NCBI GenBank assembly: GCA_965218075.1
Contig: CBDCJZ010000003.1
Coordinates: forward strand, 1,984,001-2,048,000
Length of the DNA: 64,000 bases
DNA from: JANQHO01 sp965218075
GTDB taxonomy: Bacteria; Bacteroidota; Bacteroidia; Flavobacteriales; Schleiferiaceae
Direction: 5' to 3'
Below the pieces are notes generated by a model. The model worked only from the letters and a program-made list of their open reading frames with translations, made no database searches and was not told the origin of the DNA. Numbering within the stretch: position 1 is the first letter of the stretch; every line of letters starts with the position of its first letter. This document shows positions 53,181 through 62,611 of this stretch, one piece after another. Made by a program: the position numbers and the translations under genes.

Positions 53181-53787
53181 AGTATCAGTATCAATCATTA
53201 ACTGTCAGATGTAGTCAGCAGGGTTTGATAAAGTCTAGATGGAGAGAAGAGCAGTAGCATTTAGTTTACTATTATCCTTATTTTACCAGGGTAATAAGTG
53301 TTTTGCGCCAGCAGTGCCATAGGCAACATCACTATTGCTGAGAATGAGAAAAGGAAAAGTATTTATATTTTGTTTACTGTCTTCATAAATGCATAGTTTA
53401 AAGTTACATAGAAGCAAGCCACCCCACAACGGCCAAGATAAGTTACAACAAAAGTTTATAAAATGCAAGGGAAGGTTACAGAACTATTAAATTTTCGCAA
53501 TAACATGAACAATCATAGAAGAAAACTTGTCATATTCTTTAAGATAAGCATGCTAAAAGCCTTGAAAAAGTCGTGGGTCATCAATTAATTGATTTTCCAG
53601 TAACCAGCTTCTTCCCGCTGTCATCCACCAACTAGACAAAAAAGAGTTTCTCGGCGATACAGCCAAAGTATTCTGAGATAATCATCGGATGATCAAAAAA
53701 CCTCGGAAAAGGAAAACCCATCTTTTGAAAATCATCGGAGAACAGAAAGAGGGTAATTACTTGGTAAACTCAGCTTACAAGAAAAAT
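53181..53787. other. Non-coding stretch without a recognisable gene
   Basis: About 600 bases between the subtilase relic and the YdeI-like pseudogene, interrupted by stops in all frames except for short open stretches. Forward-strand LEKVVGHQLIDFPVTSFFPL near 53560 is readable but not identified. Probably eroded coding DNA. Confidence 0.5.
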
Positions 53788-54266
53788 TTACATCTTTACA
53801 ATGTCAGTTTTCAGCTTTTCAGCCATATAAATGGAGCGTTGAATACGAGTATTCACTGTTTTATCGCTAGATATGTAGTGCAGTAAGCTTCGTTTCATCC
53901 CAGGCGATAACGCTTGCCACTTTTCATCGGCTTCAATGTCTTGACGCAAAACTTCTTCAAACTCTATTGGAAAAGGCATGCCATATTTACTAGTGTCTGC
54001 CTCTAGCTTTATTGTCAGAATTTCACCTAACTGTACCTTGGCTTCATTCATGGTAGTTTTGCCCAAACTGATGTAATACAGCCCTTTGCTTTTTTGTATT
54101 GCTCTGTGAAATCTCGTGCCATTAGGAAAATGCAACAAAATCTTTTTTGTTGATGTTTTAAGAAATGCTCGGCTACAGCTTCATCAATGTCAATAATGTG
54201 GATAGAAGTTTTTCGGATTTGTACTTCCAACTCAACAACTGATATATCAACTTCTTTTTTAGCCAA
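53788..54266 (-). pseudogene. YdeI/OmdA-like protein (DUF1905-type) with one-base frameshift
   Basis: Two overlapping frames join into one protein of about 158 residues. The first part is MAKKEVDISVVELEVQIRKT then AVAEHFLKHQQKR. The second is LLHFPNGTRFHRAIQKSKG, YYISLGKTTMNEAKVQLGE, EFEEVLRQDIEADEKWQALS, PGMKRSLLHYISS and RIQRSIYMAEKLKTD. The latter matches the C-terminal YdeI domain (PGMKRSxxxYI...K). The break lies at an A6 run near 54135-54140; adding one A restores the frame. The function of the family is poorly known. The rest is well preserved, so the lesion is recent or a sequencing error. Confidence 0.75.
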
Positions 54267-54324
54267 TATTTATCCCCCTTCCTTACCTCTTTTGTTCATG
54301 GTGCGTTTTAATAGGTCTCGCGCT

Positions 54325-54735
54325 CTACAAGGTTGTGATATAGTCTACTTTGCGAAATTGCAATGTACTCCAATCTTGGTCAATAGCCGTTATAGGTATC
54401 CCTTCGTAACCGTATTTACCCAGAATGTTCCAACCCATATCGCAGCTAAAGTTATATTTATACTTTTAAAAGTATCTTTTGAGTAGCGAAAACCAAGGTA
54501 TAATATCATCTTCTAGTTTTGAAATAAGCAACGGAGGTGCATTTCATCAATTTCTCTTTGTAGGGTTGCAAAAACCATAGAAAATGATGTACTTTTTACC
54601 TTGCCAAGGTCTGTAATAATAGTGGTTTCTTCCGTTATAGGTTCAAGCTTTTCCTTAAAAACTATCAGGATGATTAATAATGAGAACTTAGGAGATTATC
54701 TTTTAAAGTTCAGTTTTTTGAAAACAGTATCCATT
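54325..54735 (-). pseudogene. Decayed conserved protein of the DUF3052-like type
   Basis: Starting from an ATG at 54735 the pieces are MDTVFKKLNFK, then in another frame EETTIITDLGKVKSTSFSMV and FATLQREIDEM, a scrambled part, and finally GYEGIPITAIDQDWSTLQFR then KVDYITTL-stop at 54325. The family shows DWSxxxFRxV near its end and a DLGKV...FVLAFV core. The name DUF3052 is from memory and only approximate. It sits 59 bases upstream of the YdeI-like gene on the same strand, so both may have been one operon. Confidence 0.6.
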
Positions 54736-54941
54736 TTGATAAGCTCTTTAAAAAGTGTTGTCAAGATATCACATAATTAGCTCTTCCGAAGGCTTGGAAT
54801 TCATTATGATCTGAACGGCTAACTAAAATGGGCGTTTTAGCTATGTAAGATCCTTAGAGTCTGTCTAATGTCAGACAATTGTGGAAAGGCATAAAGACTT
54901 TGCTTATATCCTGGCCCTTGCATTTTCTGAAATGGAAGGAT

Positions 54942-57900
54942 TCAGGTGGCCACTCTTTCTTTAAGCATAGGTTTTAATAGCTTAGTGGCTTCATCTACGG
55001 TTTTCACCCCATTAAAGGAAAGGTATAGCTTGTTATTTCTCTCTTTCATGTGGACTTTGGATTGGTCTTTCAAAAAGTCCAATACTCGCTGAAACTTTTC
55101 ACTTTGATAGTATGGTGAGCTCTGATCGGATACAAAATAACCGATTAGACGTTCCTGTTTTAGTGTCAATTTTTTAAAACCAATTTCACGACCCAGCCAA
55201 CGCAGACGTACTGAATTCAATAGCTCACGGACTTCTAATGGCATCTTGCCAAACCGATCTATCAATTCTCGTTGAAAGAGATAAAGCCTCTCGGGATTGC
55301 TAACTTCGTTTAAGGTACGGTATAGCTTGAGACGTTCCTCTATTTTATTGACATAATTATCTGGAATGAGGATTTCCAGATCAGTATCTAGCTGACATTC
55401 GTCTATGTAGTTTTTCTTCTTCTGACTATTTTCGTAAAGCCCTCTGAATTCTTCGGCTTTGAGTTCTTCAATGGCTTCGGCTAAAATTTTCTGATAGGTA
55501 TCAAAACCTATATCGTTAATAAAACCGCTTTGTTCAGCTCCCAATAAATCACCTGAGCCCCGTATTTCTAGATCTTGCATAGCAATATGGAAGCCACTTC
55601 CCAGGTCGCTGAACTGTTCTATAGCAGTAAGTCGTTTGCGGGCCTCACCCGTAAGAGTATTTAAAGGCGGGGCAATGAGTTTGCAAAAAGCCTTTTTATT
55701 AGAGCGTCCAACCCGGCCCCGCATCTGATGCAGATCCTTCAACCCGATACGGTGGGCATTGTTGATGATAATGGTATTGGCATTGGGTATGTCTAGTCCA
55801 TTTTCAATAATGGAAGTAGCTATCAGTACATCAAAATCACCATTGATGAAGCTAAGCATGAGTTCTTCCAGTTTTTTTCCTTCCATCTTCCCATGGCCGA
55901 TACCCATTTTAGCATCAGGCACCAAACGATTAATCATATCAGCTACTTCTCTGATGTTTTCCAAACGATTGTGAATGAAGAATACTTGTCCACCCCGGCT
56001 TATTTCATACATAATAGCATCACGGATGACCTCTCCATTAAAGTGGACCACTTCCGTCTCTATGGGATGACGGTTAGGTGGCGGAGTGGTCATTATATTG
56101 AGGTCTCGAGCTTGCATAAGGCTGAATTGTAATGTGCGCGGAATAGGTGTAGCTGTAAGAGTCAAAGTGTCTACATTCACTTTTAGGTTTTTGAGCTTGT
56201 CTTTTATGCCCACACCAAAATTTTGTTCTTCGTCAATAATTAGCAATCCTAGGTCCTTGAAATCTACATCTTTATTTACCAAGAGGTGAGTGCCGATAAT
56301 AATATCCACTTTACCCTCTTTCAGCTTTTTAAGGGTTTCAGCTTGTTGTTTTCGGGTTCGGAAACGGTTGAGATAGTCGATATTACAGGGCATGTATTTT
56401 AAGCGTTCACTAAAGGTTTTATAATGCTGAAAAGCGAGAATGGTAGTAGGCACTAAAATAGCTGTCTGCTTGTTATCTGCTACCGCTTTAAAGGCCATCC
56501 GAATGGCAATTTCAGTTTTACCAAACCCTACATCCCCACAGACCAAGCGATCCATAGGGATATCATTTTCCATGTCTGTTTTTACGTCAGAAGCGGTCTG
56601 TATCTGATCAGGGGTGTCTTCGTAAATAAAAGAGGCTTCTAACTCGTGCTGCAGGTAGGTATCAGGCGAAAAGGCAAAACCTTTGCTGGATTTGCGCTGG
56701 GCATACAGCTTTATAAGATCGTAGGCTATCTTTTTAACTCTACGTTTGGTTTTGGCCTTGATTTTTTGCCAGGCTCCCGAACCTAATTTGTGCAAACTTG
56801 GAATGGTGCCTTCCTTACCTTTAAAACGGGTAATTTTGTGCAAGGCATGAATGTTAACATAAAGCACATCACCACCACTATAAGTAAGCTTAATAGCTTC
56901 TTGGATTTTGCCGTTCACGTCAATTTTTTGGAGGCCGCTAAACTGTCCTATACCGTGGTCAATATGGGTAACAAAATCGCCAATTCGTAGACTGACCAAC
57001 TCCTTAAAGGTGATGGCTTGCTTGTTCCCAAAGCCAGTTTTGATCTTAAAGCGCTGGAATCGATCAAACAACTGATGATCGGTATAAACTACTTTTCGAT
57101 TGTCAGTGTCAATGAAACCTTCATGCAGGGTAATTACCAGAGGCTGGAAGTGTACTTCTGAAGCAATATCTTCAAAAATGGCATAGAAACGCTCTACTTG
57201 TTTGGCATTGGCACATAACAAGTAATTAGTAAAACCTTTTTCGTGATTTTGACGCAGGTCTTCTACTAGCAATTCAAATTTTTTATTGAAAGAAGGTTGG
57301 GGTTTACTATTTACAGTAAAAACCTCTTGGGGCTGAAAGTGGCTTTCTTTGGAAAGCTCTACACAGGTAAACTGCTCCAGTTGTTCCTTGAGCTTTTCCC
57401 CATTGATAAAAAGCTCTCTGGGCTTAGGATATTTTGCAGTGCTGCTCAGAGATTGAAAAGATTCTTTAGCTTTTTCATAAAGGTCATCTAGGCGTTTGGC
57501 TGTAAGAGCAATACTTTTAATCCACACTATGGTTTTACCGGAAGTATATTCGAAAAAAGCTTCCCGCTTTTTGAACATGATTTTACTTTCCATATCTGGC
57601 AGCAAGTCCAGCTTTTTTACTTTATCGATAGAAAGCTGGCTTTCTACATCAAAGATGCGTATGCTCTCCACACGATCACCAAAAAATTCTAGGCGATAGG
57701 GCTTATCATTGTTGAAAGAAAACACATCTACAATACCCCCTCTCACTGAGAATTGCCCAGGTTCGATTACAAAATCCACTCGTCGGAAGTTGCATTCAAA
57801 AAAAGTTTCAATGAGGAAGTCTATACTGAGGCTATCTTTACAATATATAGTAAAAGTATTAGCGTTAAGTTGCTTTCGAGTTACTACTTGCTCAAAGAGA

Positions 57901-58289
57901 GCATCCGGATAGCTAACAATGGCAACCGGTTTTTTACAGGAGTTGATATGGTTGAGTACTTCGGCCCGCAGCAATATGTTAGCGTTGTCGGTTTTGTCTA
58001 CTTGATAAGACTTATAGTAGGAGTCGGGATAAAAGAGCACATATTTTCGTCCCAAAATGCTTTCCAAGTCATTCAGGAAATAAGCGGCTTCTTCCTTATT
58101 TCCTAATACAAAGAGATGAGATCTTTTACTCTGTCGAAAAACAGCGCTGCTAACTAGGGAAAGTAAGCTACCGCTTGATCCGTGCAAGGTATACTTAGAG
58201 CGTTCTTTTTGAATTAGCTGTTGTGCCAAGCTAACCCATCGCTTATTTTTTAGGTAGCTTTCTATAAAATTAGCTGTGGTATCTGTCAT
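54942..58289 (-). CDS. mfd: Transcription-repair coupling factor Mfd
   Basis: 1115 residues. Mfd removes stalled RNA polymerase and recruits UvrA. Order of domains: UvrB-like N-terminal region (LFYPDSYYKSYQVDKTDNAN; RGGIVDVFSFN), RNAP-interacting domain near residues 430-500 (GDFVTHIDHGIGQFSGLQKI), helicase core (GDVGFGKTEIAIRMAFKAVA with Walker A; IIDEEQNFGV Walker B; LTATPIPRTLQFSL), then RGRVGRSNKKAFC and the TRCF C-terminal domain. Complete and uninterrupted among pseudogenes. Confidence 0.97.
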   Translation of the reverse strand: MTDTTANFIESYLKNKRWVSLAQQLIQKERSKYTLHGSSGSLLSLVSSAVFRQSKRSHLFVLGNKEEAAYFLNDLESILGRKYVLFYPDSYYKSYQVDKTDNANILLRAEVLNHINSCKKPVAIVSYPDALFEQVVTRKQLNANTFTIYCKDSLSIDFLIETFFECNFRRVDFVIEPGQFSVRGGIVDVFSFNNDKPYRLEFFGDRVESIRIFDVESQLSIDKVKKLDLLPDMESKIMFKKREAFFEYTSGKTIVWIKSIALTAKRLDDLYEKAKESFQSLSSTAKYPKPRELFINGEKLKEQLEQFTCVELSKESHFQPQEVFTVNSKPQPSFNKKFELLVEDLRQNHEKGFTNYLLCANAKQVERFYAIFEDIASEVHFQPLVITLHEGFIDTDNRKVVYTDHQLFDRFQRFKIKTGFGNKQAITFKELVSLRIGDFVTHIDHGIGQFSGLQKIDVNGKIQEAIKLTYSGGDVLYVNIHALHKITRFKGKEGTIPSLHKLGSGAWQKIKAKTKRRVKKIAYDLIKLYAQRKSSKGFAFSPDTYLQHELEASFIYEDTPDQIQTASDVKTDMENDIPMDRLVCGDVGFGKTEIAIRMAFKAVADNKQTAILVPTTILAFQHYKTFSERLKYMPCNIDYLNRFRTRKQQAETLKKLKEGKVDIIIGTHLLVNKDVDFKDLGLLIIDEEQNFGVGIKDKLKNLKVNVDTLTLTATPIPRTLQFSLMQARDLNIMTTPPPNRHPIETEVVHFNGEVIRDAIMYEISRGGQVFFIHNRLENIREVADMINRLVPDAKMGIGHGKMEGKKLEELMLSFINGDFDVLIATSIIENGLDIPNANTIIINNAHRIGLKDLHQMRGRVGRSNKKAFCKLIAPPLNTLTGEARKRLTAIEQFSDLGSGFHIAMQDLEIRGSGDLLGAEQSGFINDIGFDTYQKILAEAIEELKAEEFRGLYENSQKKKNYIDECQLDTDLEILIPDNYVNKIEERLKLYRTLNEVSNPERLYLFQRELIDRFGKMPLEVRELLNSVRLRWLGREIGFKKLTLKQERLIGYFVSDQSSPYYQSEKFQRVLDFLKDQSKVHMKERNNKLYLSFNGVKTVDEATKLLKPMLKERVAT

Positions 58290-58339
58290 AGGTGCAAAAC
58301 GCCTAACTACTCGATCTGGTAACAGAGATTTCCAAGGTA

Positions 58340-58347
58340 CAAAAATA
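58340..58347 (-). promoter_or_regulatory. Candidate -7 box of mfd
   Basis: The minus strand reads TATTTTTG, matching TAnnTTTG, 50 bases before the mfd ATG. No -33 element is found at the right distance. Confidence 0.35.
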
Positions 58348-58614
58348 ATGAAACAGGACTGTTTTATTTACGAGAAATCAACTTTAATTAAATCTGAGGG
58401 TAAAGATTTGTAAGAAAACAGCTTGTGTATGCGTAGAATATTCAATAGGGCTTGTCCTGTTTTTTTATTACCAAGAAGACATTTTTTGATATTTTGAGAG
58501 AAAATGTCAATAACTTTAGAAGTAAATAAAGTAAGCAGAAACTTCTGTTGAGAAATTGATAATCAATGCTTTTATGTATATCAAATTTTTACTTTTTAGC
58601 CCCACAATTTTTCG

Positions 58615-58858
58615 CCCCCACGATTAGTTTAAGGGATTGTTTCCAAAATTTTTCAATAGTGTTAATAAGGCTATTATGGTTATTGTGCCAAAAACAGCTC
58701 TCTTTTTAAATTTGCCCTAGTTATACAGCCGTTAGATCTTCGCAAAACAGAGGTGAAATTTGTCTAAATTTACGTTCTAAAAAGTGCTTCAGTATGTAAA
58801 TCTATTTTTCATTGAACGGCAATTAGTTACAAAGACATTTTCTTTTGAATCAGTTCTG
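58615..58858 (-). repeat. Dispersed repeat copy 2 (possible transposase fragment)
   Basis: The reverse complement aligns with 46173-46407, including GTTCAATGAAAAATAGAT and CTATTGAAAAATTTTGGAAA. In one frame it reads LERKFRQISPLFCEDLTAV, a stop, and INTIEKFWKQSLKLIVG. Because both copies keep similar peptide remnants but differ by many substitutions, they are old copies of one element. About 320 bases between this and the mfd start (58290-58614) hold no gene I recognise. Confidence 0.5.
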
Positions 58859-58890
58859 ACCTTTAAAGTATGAGAATGAGGATCATAGGA

Positions 58891-58922
58891 TTTTGCCAGA
58901 AGCTAAACTATTTTTACATTTG
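58891..58922 (+). promoter_or_regulatory. Promoter of the initiator tRNA gene
   Basis: TTTTG at 58891-58895, a 19-base spacer and TACATTTG at 58915-58922 form a full Bacteroidota -33/-7 promoter, 14 bases before the mature tRNA 5' end. Confidence 0.75.
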
Positions 58923-58936
58923 CCGATCCAAAACAT

Positions 58937-59009
58937 CGCGGGGTAGAGCAGTTGGTAGCTCATTGGGCTCATAACCCAAAGGTCGCAGGTTCGAGTCCTG
59001 CCCCCGCTA
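58937..59009 (+). tRNA. Initiator tRNA-fMet (CAT)
   Basis: A 73-base cloverleaf: acceptor CGCGGGG/CCCCGCT with a C1-T72 mismatch, D-arm GAGC/GCTC, anticodon stem TTGGG/CCCAA around CTCATAA with anticodon CAT at 58970-58972, T-arm GCAGG-TTCGAGT-CCTGC, discriminator A. The C1 mismatch and three G-C pairs at the base of the anticodon stem are the marks of an initiator tRNA. CCA is not encoded (CTA follows). Confidence 0.97.
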
Positions 59010-59100
59010 CTAAAACCAGAAAAGGGGGTGAATTGCTTTGGCTCTTTCTAATTTAATGTGAGTTTCAATATAAAAATGGGTTAAAATGAAGCAAAAACTG

Positions 59101-59182
59101 GAATTCCATGGAAAGGCTAATCCCTAATTAAGGAGCTAACAAAATGTAGTTAGAGATTACTTAGAAAATAACATAGATCTAT
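59101..59182 (+). repeat. Degenerate duplicate of the gatB 3' end
   Basis: This segment aligns with about 50590-50672, the last ~25 codons of gatB, its stop and the bases after it. It contains an exact match of AGAGATTACTTAGAAAATAA followed, after one inserted base, by ATAGATCTATAT. The upstream part is similar with substitutions and small indels. It lies about 90 bases after the initiator tRNA and is a non-coding relic. Confidence 0.8.
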
Positions 59183-59313
59183 ATTCTGCATTGACTTGAT
59201 AGCAAGGCATTGCTTAGCAAATAAAACAGAGTTATTTAACGACCAATTTGACGATTACTTTTGATGTGTTAGACTCTAATAAAATAAAGAGTTATGACTT
59301 CAAGGTTATATAG

Positions 59314-59362
59314 CACTGTTGAAGAACTTTAGAAGCAATCCCTAAAACTAGCCATGACTCAA
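59314..59362 (+). repeat. Dispersed repeat copy 3 (short core)
   Basis: CACTGTTGAAGAACTTTAGA and the following bases to CTAGCCATGACTCAAATTTT align with 46363-46415 of copy 1 with substitutions only. Only the last ~50 bases of the element are recognisable. It ends at the 3' end of the sigma-factor gene. Confidence 0.45.
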
Positions 59363-59365
59363 ATT

Positions 59366-59941
59366 TTATTGAAGAAGACTGACACCATTTTTCCCCATTA
59401 ATTTACGAAGATTAATTAATGCATATCGCATTCTACCGAGAGCTGTATTGATAGATACCTGTGTTTGATCGGCAATTTCCTTAAAACTCAGTCTGGAAAA
59501 ATGACGAAGCCTCAAGACTTCTCTTTGTTTCTCAGGTAGTTTCTCTATCAATTTGTATAAGTCTGACTCAATCTGATCTTTAATGATAGAAGCTTCAATA
59601 TTCAAGCTACTGTCTTTGAAAACATTGAGCTTATCAGTAGATGACATAGTAGGTATACGCTTTTCCCTGCGGTAATAATCAATAATCAAATTATGAGCAA
59701 TGCGAAGAGACCACTGTAAAAATTTACCCTTCTCATTGTACTTGCCTCCCTTAAGTGTGTTGACTATCTTAACGAAAGTATCTTGGAAAATGTCATTGGC
59801 TATATCGTCGTTCTGAATACGAACCAATATGTAGGAATAAATTCTTTGCTGATGTTTATTAACTAGTAGCTTGAAGGCTCCTTCATTTCCTGACAGGTAA
59901 CTTTTAATAAGCTCTCCGTCTTTCACTCTACAATAATTCAT
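59366..59941 (-). CDS. ECF-type RNA polymerase sigma factor
   Basis: 191 residues. Region 2 (residues about 20-90) includes IANDIFQDTFVKIVNTLKGG and LRIAHNLIIDYYRREKR, the -10-binding helix. Region 4 (about 128-182) includes LPEKQREVLRLRHFSRLSFK and EIADQTQVSINTALGRMRYA, the helix-turn-helix. No anti-sigma gene is adjacent on either side, so its signal cannot be guessed. Close relatives in Bacteroidota often act as housekeeping-like ECFs without an anti-sigma partner. Confidence 0.94.
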   Translation of the reverse strand: MNYCRVKDGELIKSYLSGNEGAFKLLVNKHQQRIYSYILVRIQNDDIANDIFQDTFVKIVNTLKGGKYNEKGKFLQWSLRIAHNLIIDYYRREKRIPTMSSTDKLNVFKDSSLNIEASIIKDQIESDLYKLIEKLPEKQREVLRLRHFSRLSFKEIADQTQVSINTALGRMRYALINLRKLMGKNGVSLLQ

Positions 59942-61124
59942 AATCTACCTGATTTGGATTAATATTTTAACTAACTGCTAATCAAGTAGTATTATGCCAG
60001 AGGAGAAAGTGTTTTGAAGTTTGTTTTTAAAGCTTTTCGATAAACTGAATGAGCAAACATCGCTCTTGATGGGGCCAAATATAAAAACTTTTTATTTATT
60101 GTTCCTTTATAAAGCCAATTATGTAAAGAAGGAAATATTATTTTTGTTCAAAAGCCCTATAAATAAAAAGAGAACAGCTATTTTGGTAGGTATGCTAAAC
60201 TAAAAGCCAATTGTACCAAAGCTACCGGTTAGTGTCATTTTGATGTTACCAAATTATCACTTTTCTTTTAAGGTAAGGTATTTTGCTTAATTTAGAGTGG
60301 TCCCAGGTGATGCTTTTAGCCTCTATGAGATGGCCTTTAGGGGCTAGCCTCACCCACGAAGGGGTTGATTTCTCCACTTGAAACCTTGTTTTTGGACTTT
60401 GAGTTACATTTATGTGGGCAATATTTTAGATTGCTACTACCGAGTAGATTACCGAGGCAGTGAGTTTTTACAGTGACTTTCAGCGAACCGGTTACAGTTA
60501 TTTAAAGTTGCTGGAGCGGAAACGCTACATTAAGTTAATGCGAGTATGTTGAGAACGGCTATTGTGGTGTTAGAAAAAGATCGAATCAGCACGACAAATC
60601 ATCTGGCGTTTCCAAGAGCTTGTATTTTAGATGTGATGGCTTTCAACAAGGTCTTGAAAGCCAAATATCGAGTATCGCATTGGCTTTCCTAAGAACGAAC
60701 CATATTTTATGAGGGTTTCAAGCAATTCAAATCGGAAGGTATATCATGCTGGTGAAAGACGCTGAGGGGCATTCATTAAAAAATGTCCAAAAGATTAATG
60801 AAGGCACAGTTAGGCTATTTAACAATTCATTTGCCATTCAGTAGCATAAGCCAATGCCTGCGGAGATATGCCCTTAATACGTTGCTTTTTTGAAAGGTTG
60901 GTGAAGGTAATCAACGGTACAAATTAATCGAGATCGAGTTTTTCCAACATGATTAGAGCTACTGAAAGCCTTGAATTGAAGCCCTTAATATTGCGACTTA
61001 TCGACTTACATGGGGGAGAGTAAGAACCTACACGAAAATAGACTGTCCTTTTAAGAAGCATCGTTTCAACATCATTATATAAAATACAAAGATGATTTAA
61101 AAGTGGACATATCTCGGCTGTCAA
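59942..61124. other. About 1.2 kb of eroded DNA without an intact gene
   Basis: No frame longer than about 60 codons looks real. Some stretches remain readable but unidentified: minus strand 60420-60270 gives VEKSTPSWVRLAPKGHLIEA then KSITWDHSKLSKIPYLK. Plus strand 60480-60850 gives DFQRTGYSYLKLLERKRYIK, YFMRVSSNS and MLVKDAEGHSLKNVQKINEG. They probably come from one or two lost genes. Confidence 0.5.
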
Positions 61125-61518
61125 TTTGTCCCATCAAGGAGCCAACCCTACATTTACACCTAGTGTGAGAAGATAGCTATCTGCTTCGGTATGCCGAAAT
61201 TTGTGAGTATGGAATTTTTTGGTACAATTCGGTTTTCTGAATATACACCAACTGTCTATCTACATTAGCAGTAAGTCCGATATCGAGGACATAGGGTTTA
61301 AGCTTCTGATATTGATGGGCATAGATCATAATGGGTAGGTCGCCATAAGCGAAAAGCTACTTATTGTATGGGTTTATCAGGTTCCTTTTGCTTTTTAAGT
61401 AGTTTTTAAAAATTCATGCTCGGGTATTTTGTAAGCAATGTGACTCGCTTGACTATAACTAAAGCCGAGCAGCAATAAAAATACTGCTGAAAATATTGAA
61501 AGTGATTTTTGTTTTCAT
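61125..61518 (-). pseudogene. Relic of an unidentified exported protein
   Basis: From an ATG at 61518: MKTKITFNIFSSIFIAA, a frameshift into LLLLGFSYSQASHIAYKIPE, i.e. a signal peptide and mature start, then a stop. After another shift there is AYGDLPIMIYAHQYQKLKPY, VLDIGLTANVDRQLVYIQKT and ELYQKIPYSQISAYRSR, and finally YLLTLGVNVGLAP. The family is not recognised; the alternating strands suggest an outer-membrane or surface protein. Confidence 0.5.
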
Positions 61519-61603
61519 AGTATATCTGTTTTTAGAGACTTATAAGTTATTAAAAATAGATAATCGTTCTATAATGTCGTGAGGAATGGGGGTTTTATTA
61601 AGC

Positions 61604-62611
61604 TTATCTAAGCTTTCTATGGTGGAAGATATCACAGGCTAAAAATACGGCTTCTCTGAATGAAGATTCGTCTGCTTTTCCTTTTCCGGCAATATCGAAG
61701 CCCGTTCCATGGTCAGGGCTAGTTCTAATGATACTAAGACCTGCCGTGAAATTCACTCCTTTGCCAAAGGACAAAGATTTAAAAGGGATTAGTCCCTGAT
61801 CGTGATACATTGCCAGCACGGCATCAAATTTTTGATACTTTTTTGCGCCAAAAAAACTATCAGCTGAATAGGGTCCCAAAGCCATTATTTCTTTCTCGAA
61901 AAATTTTTGGATTGCAGGGGCGATTACCTCTTCGTCCTCATCGGCGATTACCCCTCTATCTCCGGCATGAGGATTTAGAGATAGAACTGCTATTTTTCCT
62001 TTGTGTATATGAAAATCCTGCAGTAGCGTATTCTGGATTACTTCCAGCTTTTTTATTATCAATTCCCGGCTTATTGCTCTACTTATTTCTTTAACCGGTA
62101 TATGTGTCGTGGCCAGGGCTATCCTCATCTCAGGGCTTATAAACATCATTGTGGCTTCTCCACCGAATCGCTTTAGAAGATAGTCTGTATGTCCAGGAAA
62201 ATCAAATCTTTTCCCTTGAATAGTGCTTTTATGAATGGGCGCCGTGGTCAATGCATCTATACCTCCCTCACCATAACTTTTACAGGCGGCCTCTAATGAC
62301 TTGAAAGCATAGCTACCTACTTTTCTATCTTCCTTGCCAAATTCGAGAATTACGTCCTCTTTCCAAACATTCAGCAGGTTGACTTTAGTTGTATTTAATT
62401 TATCGACATTATTAATTACATGGAAATCAAAGCCTTTAATATTTAACATTTTCCTGTGATAGGAAACTACTTTAGAAGATCCAAAAATCAGAGGAGTACA
62501 CACTTCTATCATAGCCGGATTGCTGAAAGTTTTCATTATTACTTCCATTCCTATCCCGTTCAGATCACCGACAGATATTCCGACCACGGGTTTAGATAAC
62601 CTAGTAATCAC
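61604..62611 (-). CDS. pdxA: 4-hydroxythreonine-4-phosphate dehydrogenase PdxA
   Basis: 335 residues, GTG start inside GTGA of the pepA stop (4-base overlap). It oxidises 4-phosphohydroxy-threonine in the DXP-dependent vitamin B6 route, feeding PdxJ (33554). Motifs: VGISVGDLNGIGMEVIMK, TAPIHKSTIQGKRFDFPGHT (metal/substrate), LSLNPHAGDRGVIADEDEE and AMYHDQGLIPFKSLSF with the metal-binding His. Translationally coupled to pepA. Confidence 0.96.
   Translation of the reverse strand: MITRLSKPVVGISVGDLNGIGMEVIMKTFSNPAMIEVCTPLIFGSSKVVSYHRKMLNIKGFDFHVINNVDKLNTTKVNLLNVWKEDVILEFGKEDRKVGSYAFKSLEAACKSYGEGGIDALTTAPIHKSTIQGKRFDFPGHTDYLLKRFGGEATMMFISPEMRIALATTHIPVKEISRAISRELIIKKLEVIQNTLLQDFHIHKGKIAVLSLNPHAGDRGVIADEDEEVIAPAIQKFFEKEIMALGPYSADSFFGAKKYQKFDAVLAMYHDQGLIPFKSLSFGKGVNFTAGLSIIRTSPDHGTGFDIAGKGKADESSFREAVFLACDIFHHRKLR

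Noticed and set aside
57753..58106. A 117-codon open frame antisense to mfd
   Set aside because: mfd is clearly coding across this stretch and the antisense product has no recognisable features.
60021..60203. A 60-codon open frame in the gap after the sigma-factor gene
   Set aside because: It is A/T-driven low-complexity coding with no start context or family similarity; it is treated as part of the eroded gap.
58289..61604. A prophage or genomic island inserted at tRNA-fMet
   Set aside because: No integrase, att-like direct repeat of the tRNA 3' end, phage gene or intact cargo was found; only old fragments and an ECF sigma factor lie downstream.
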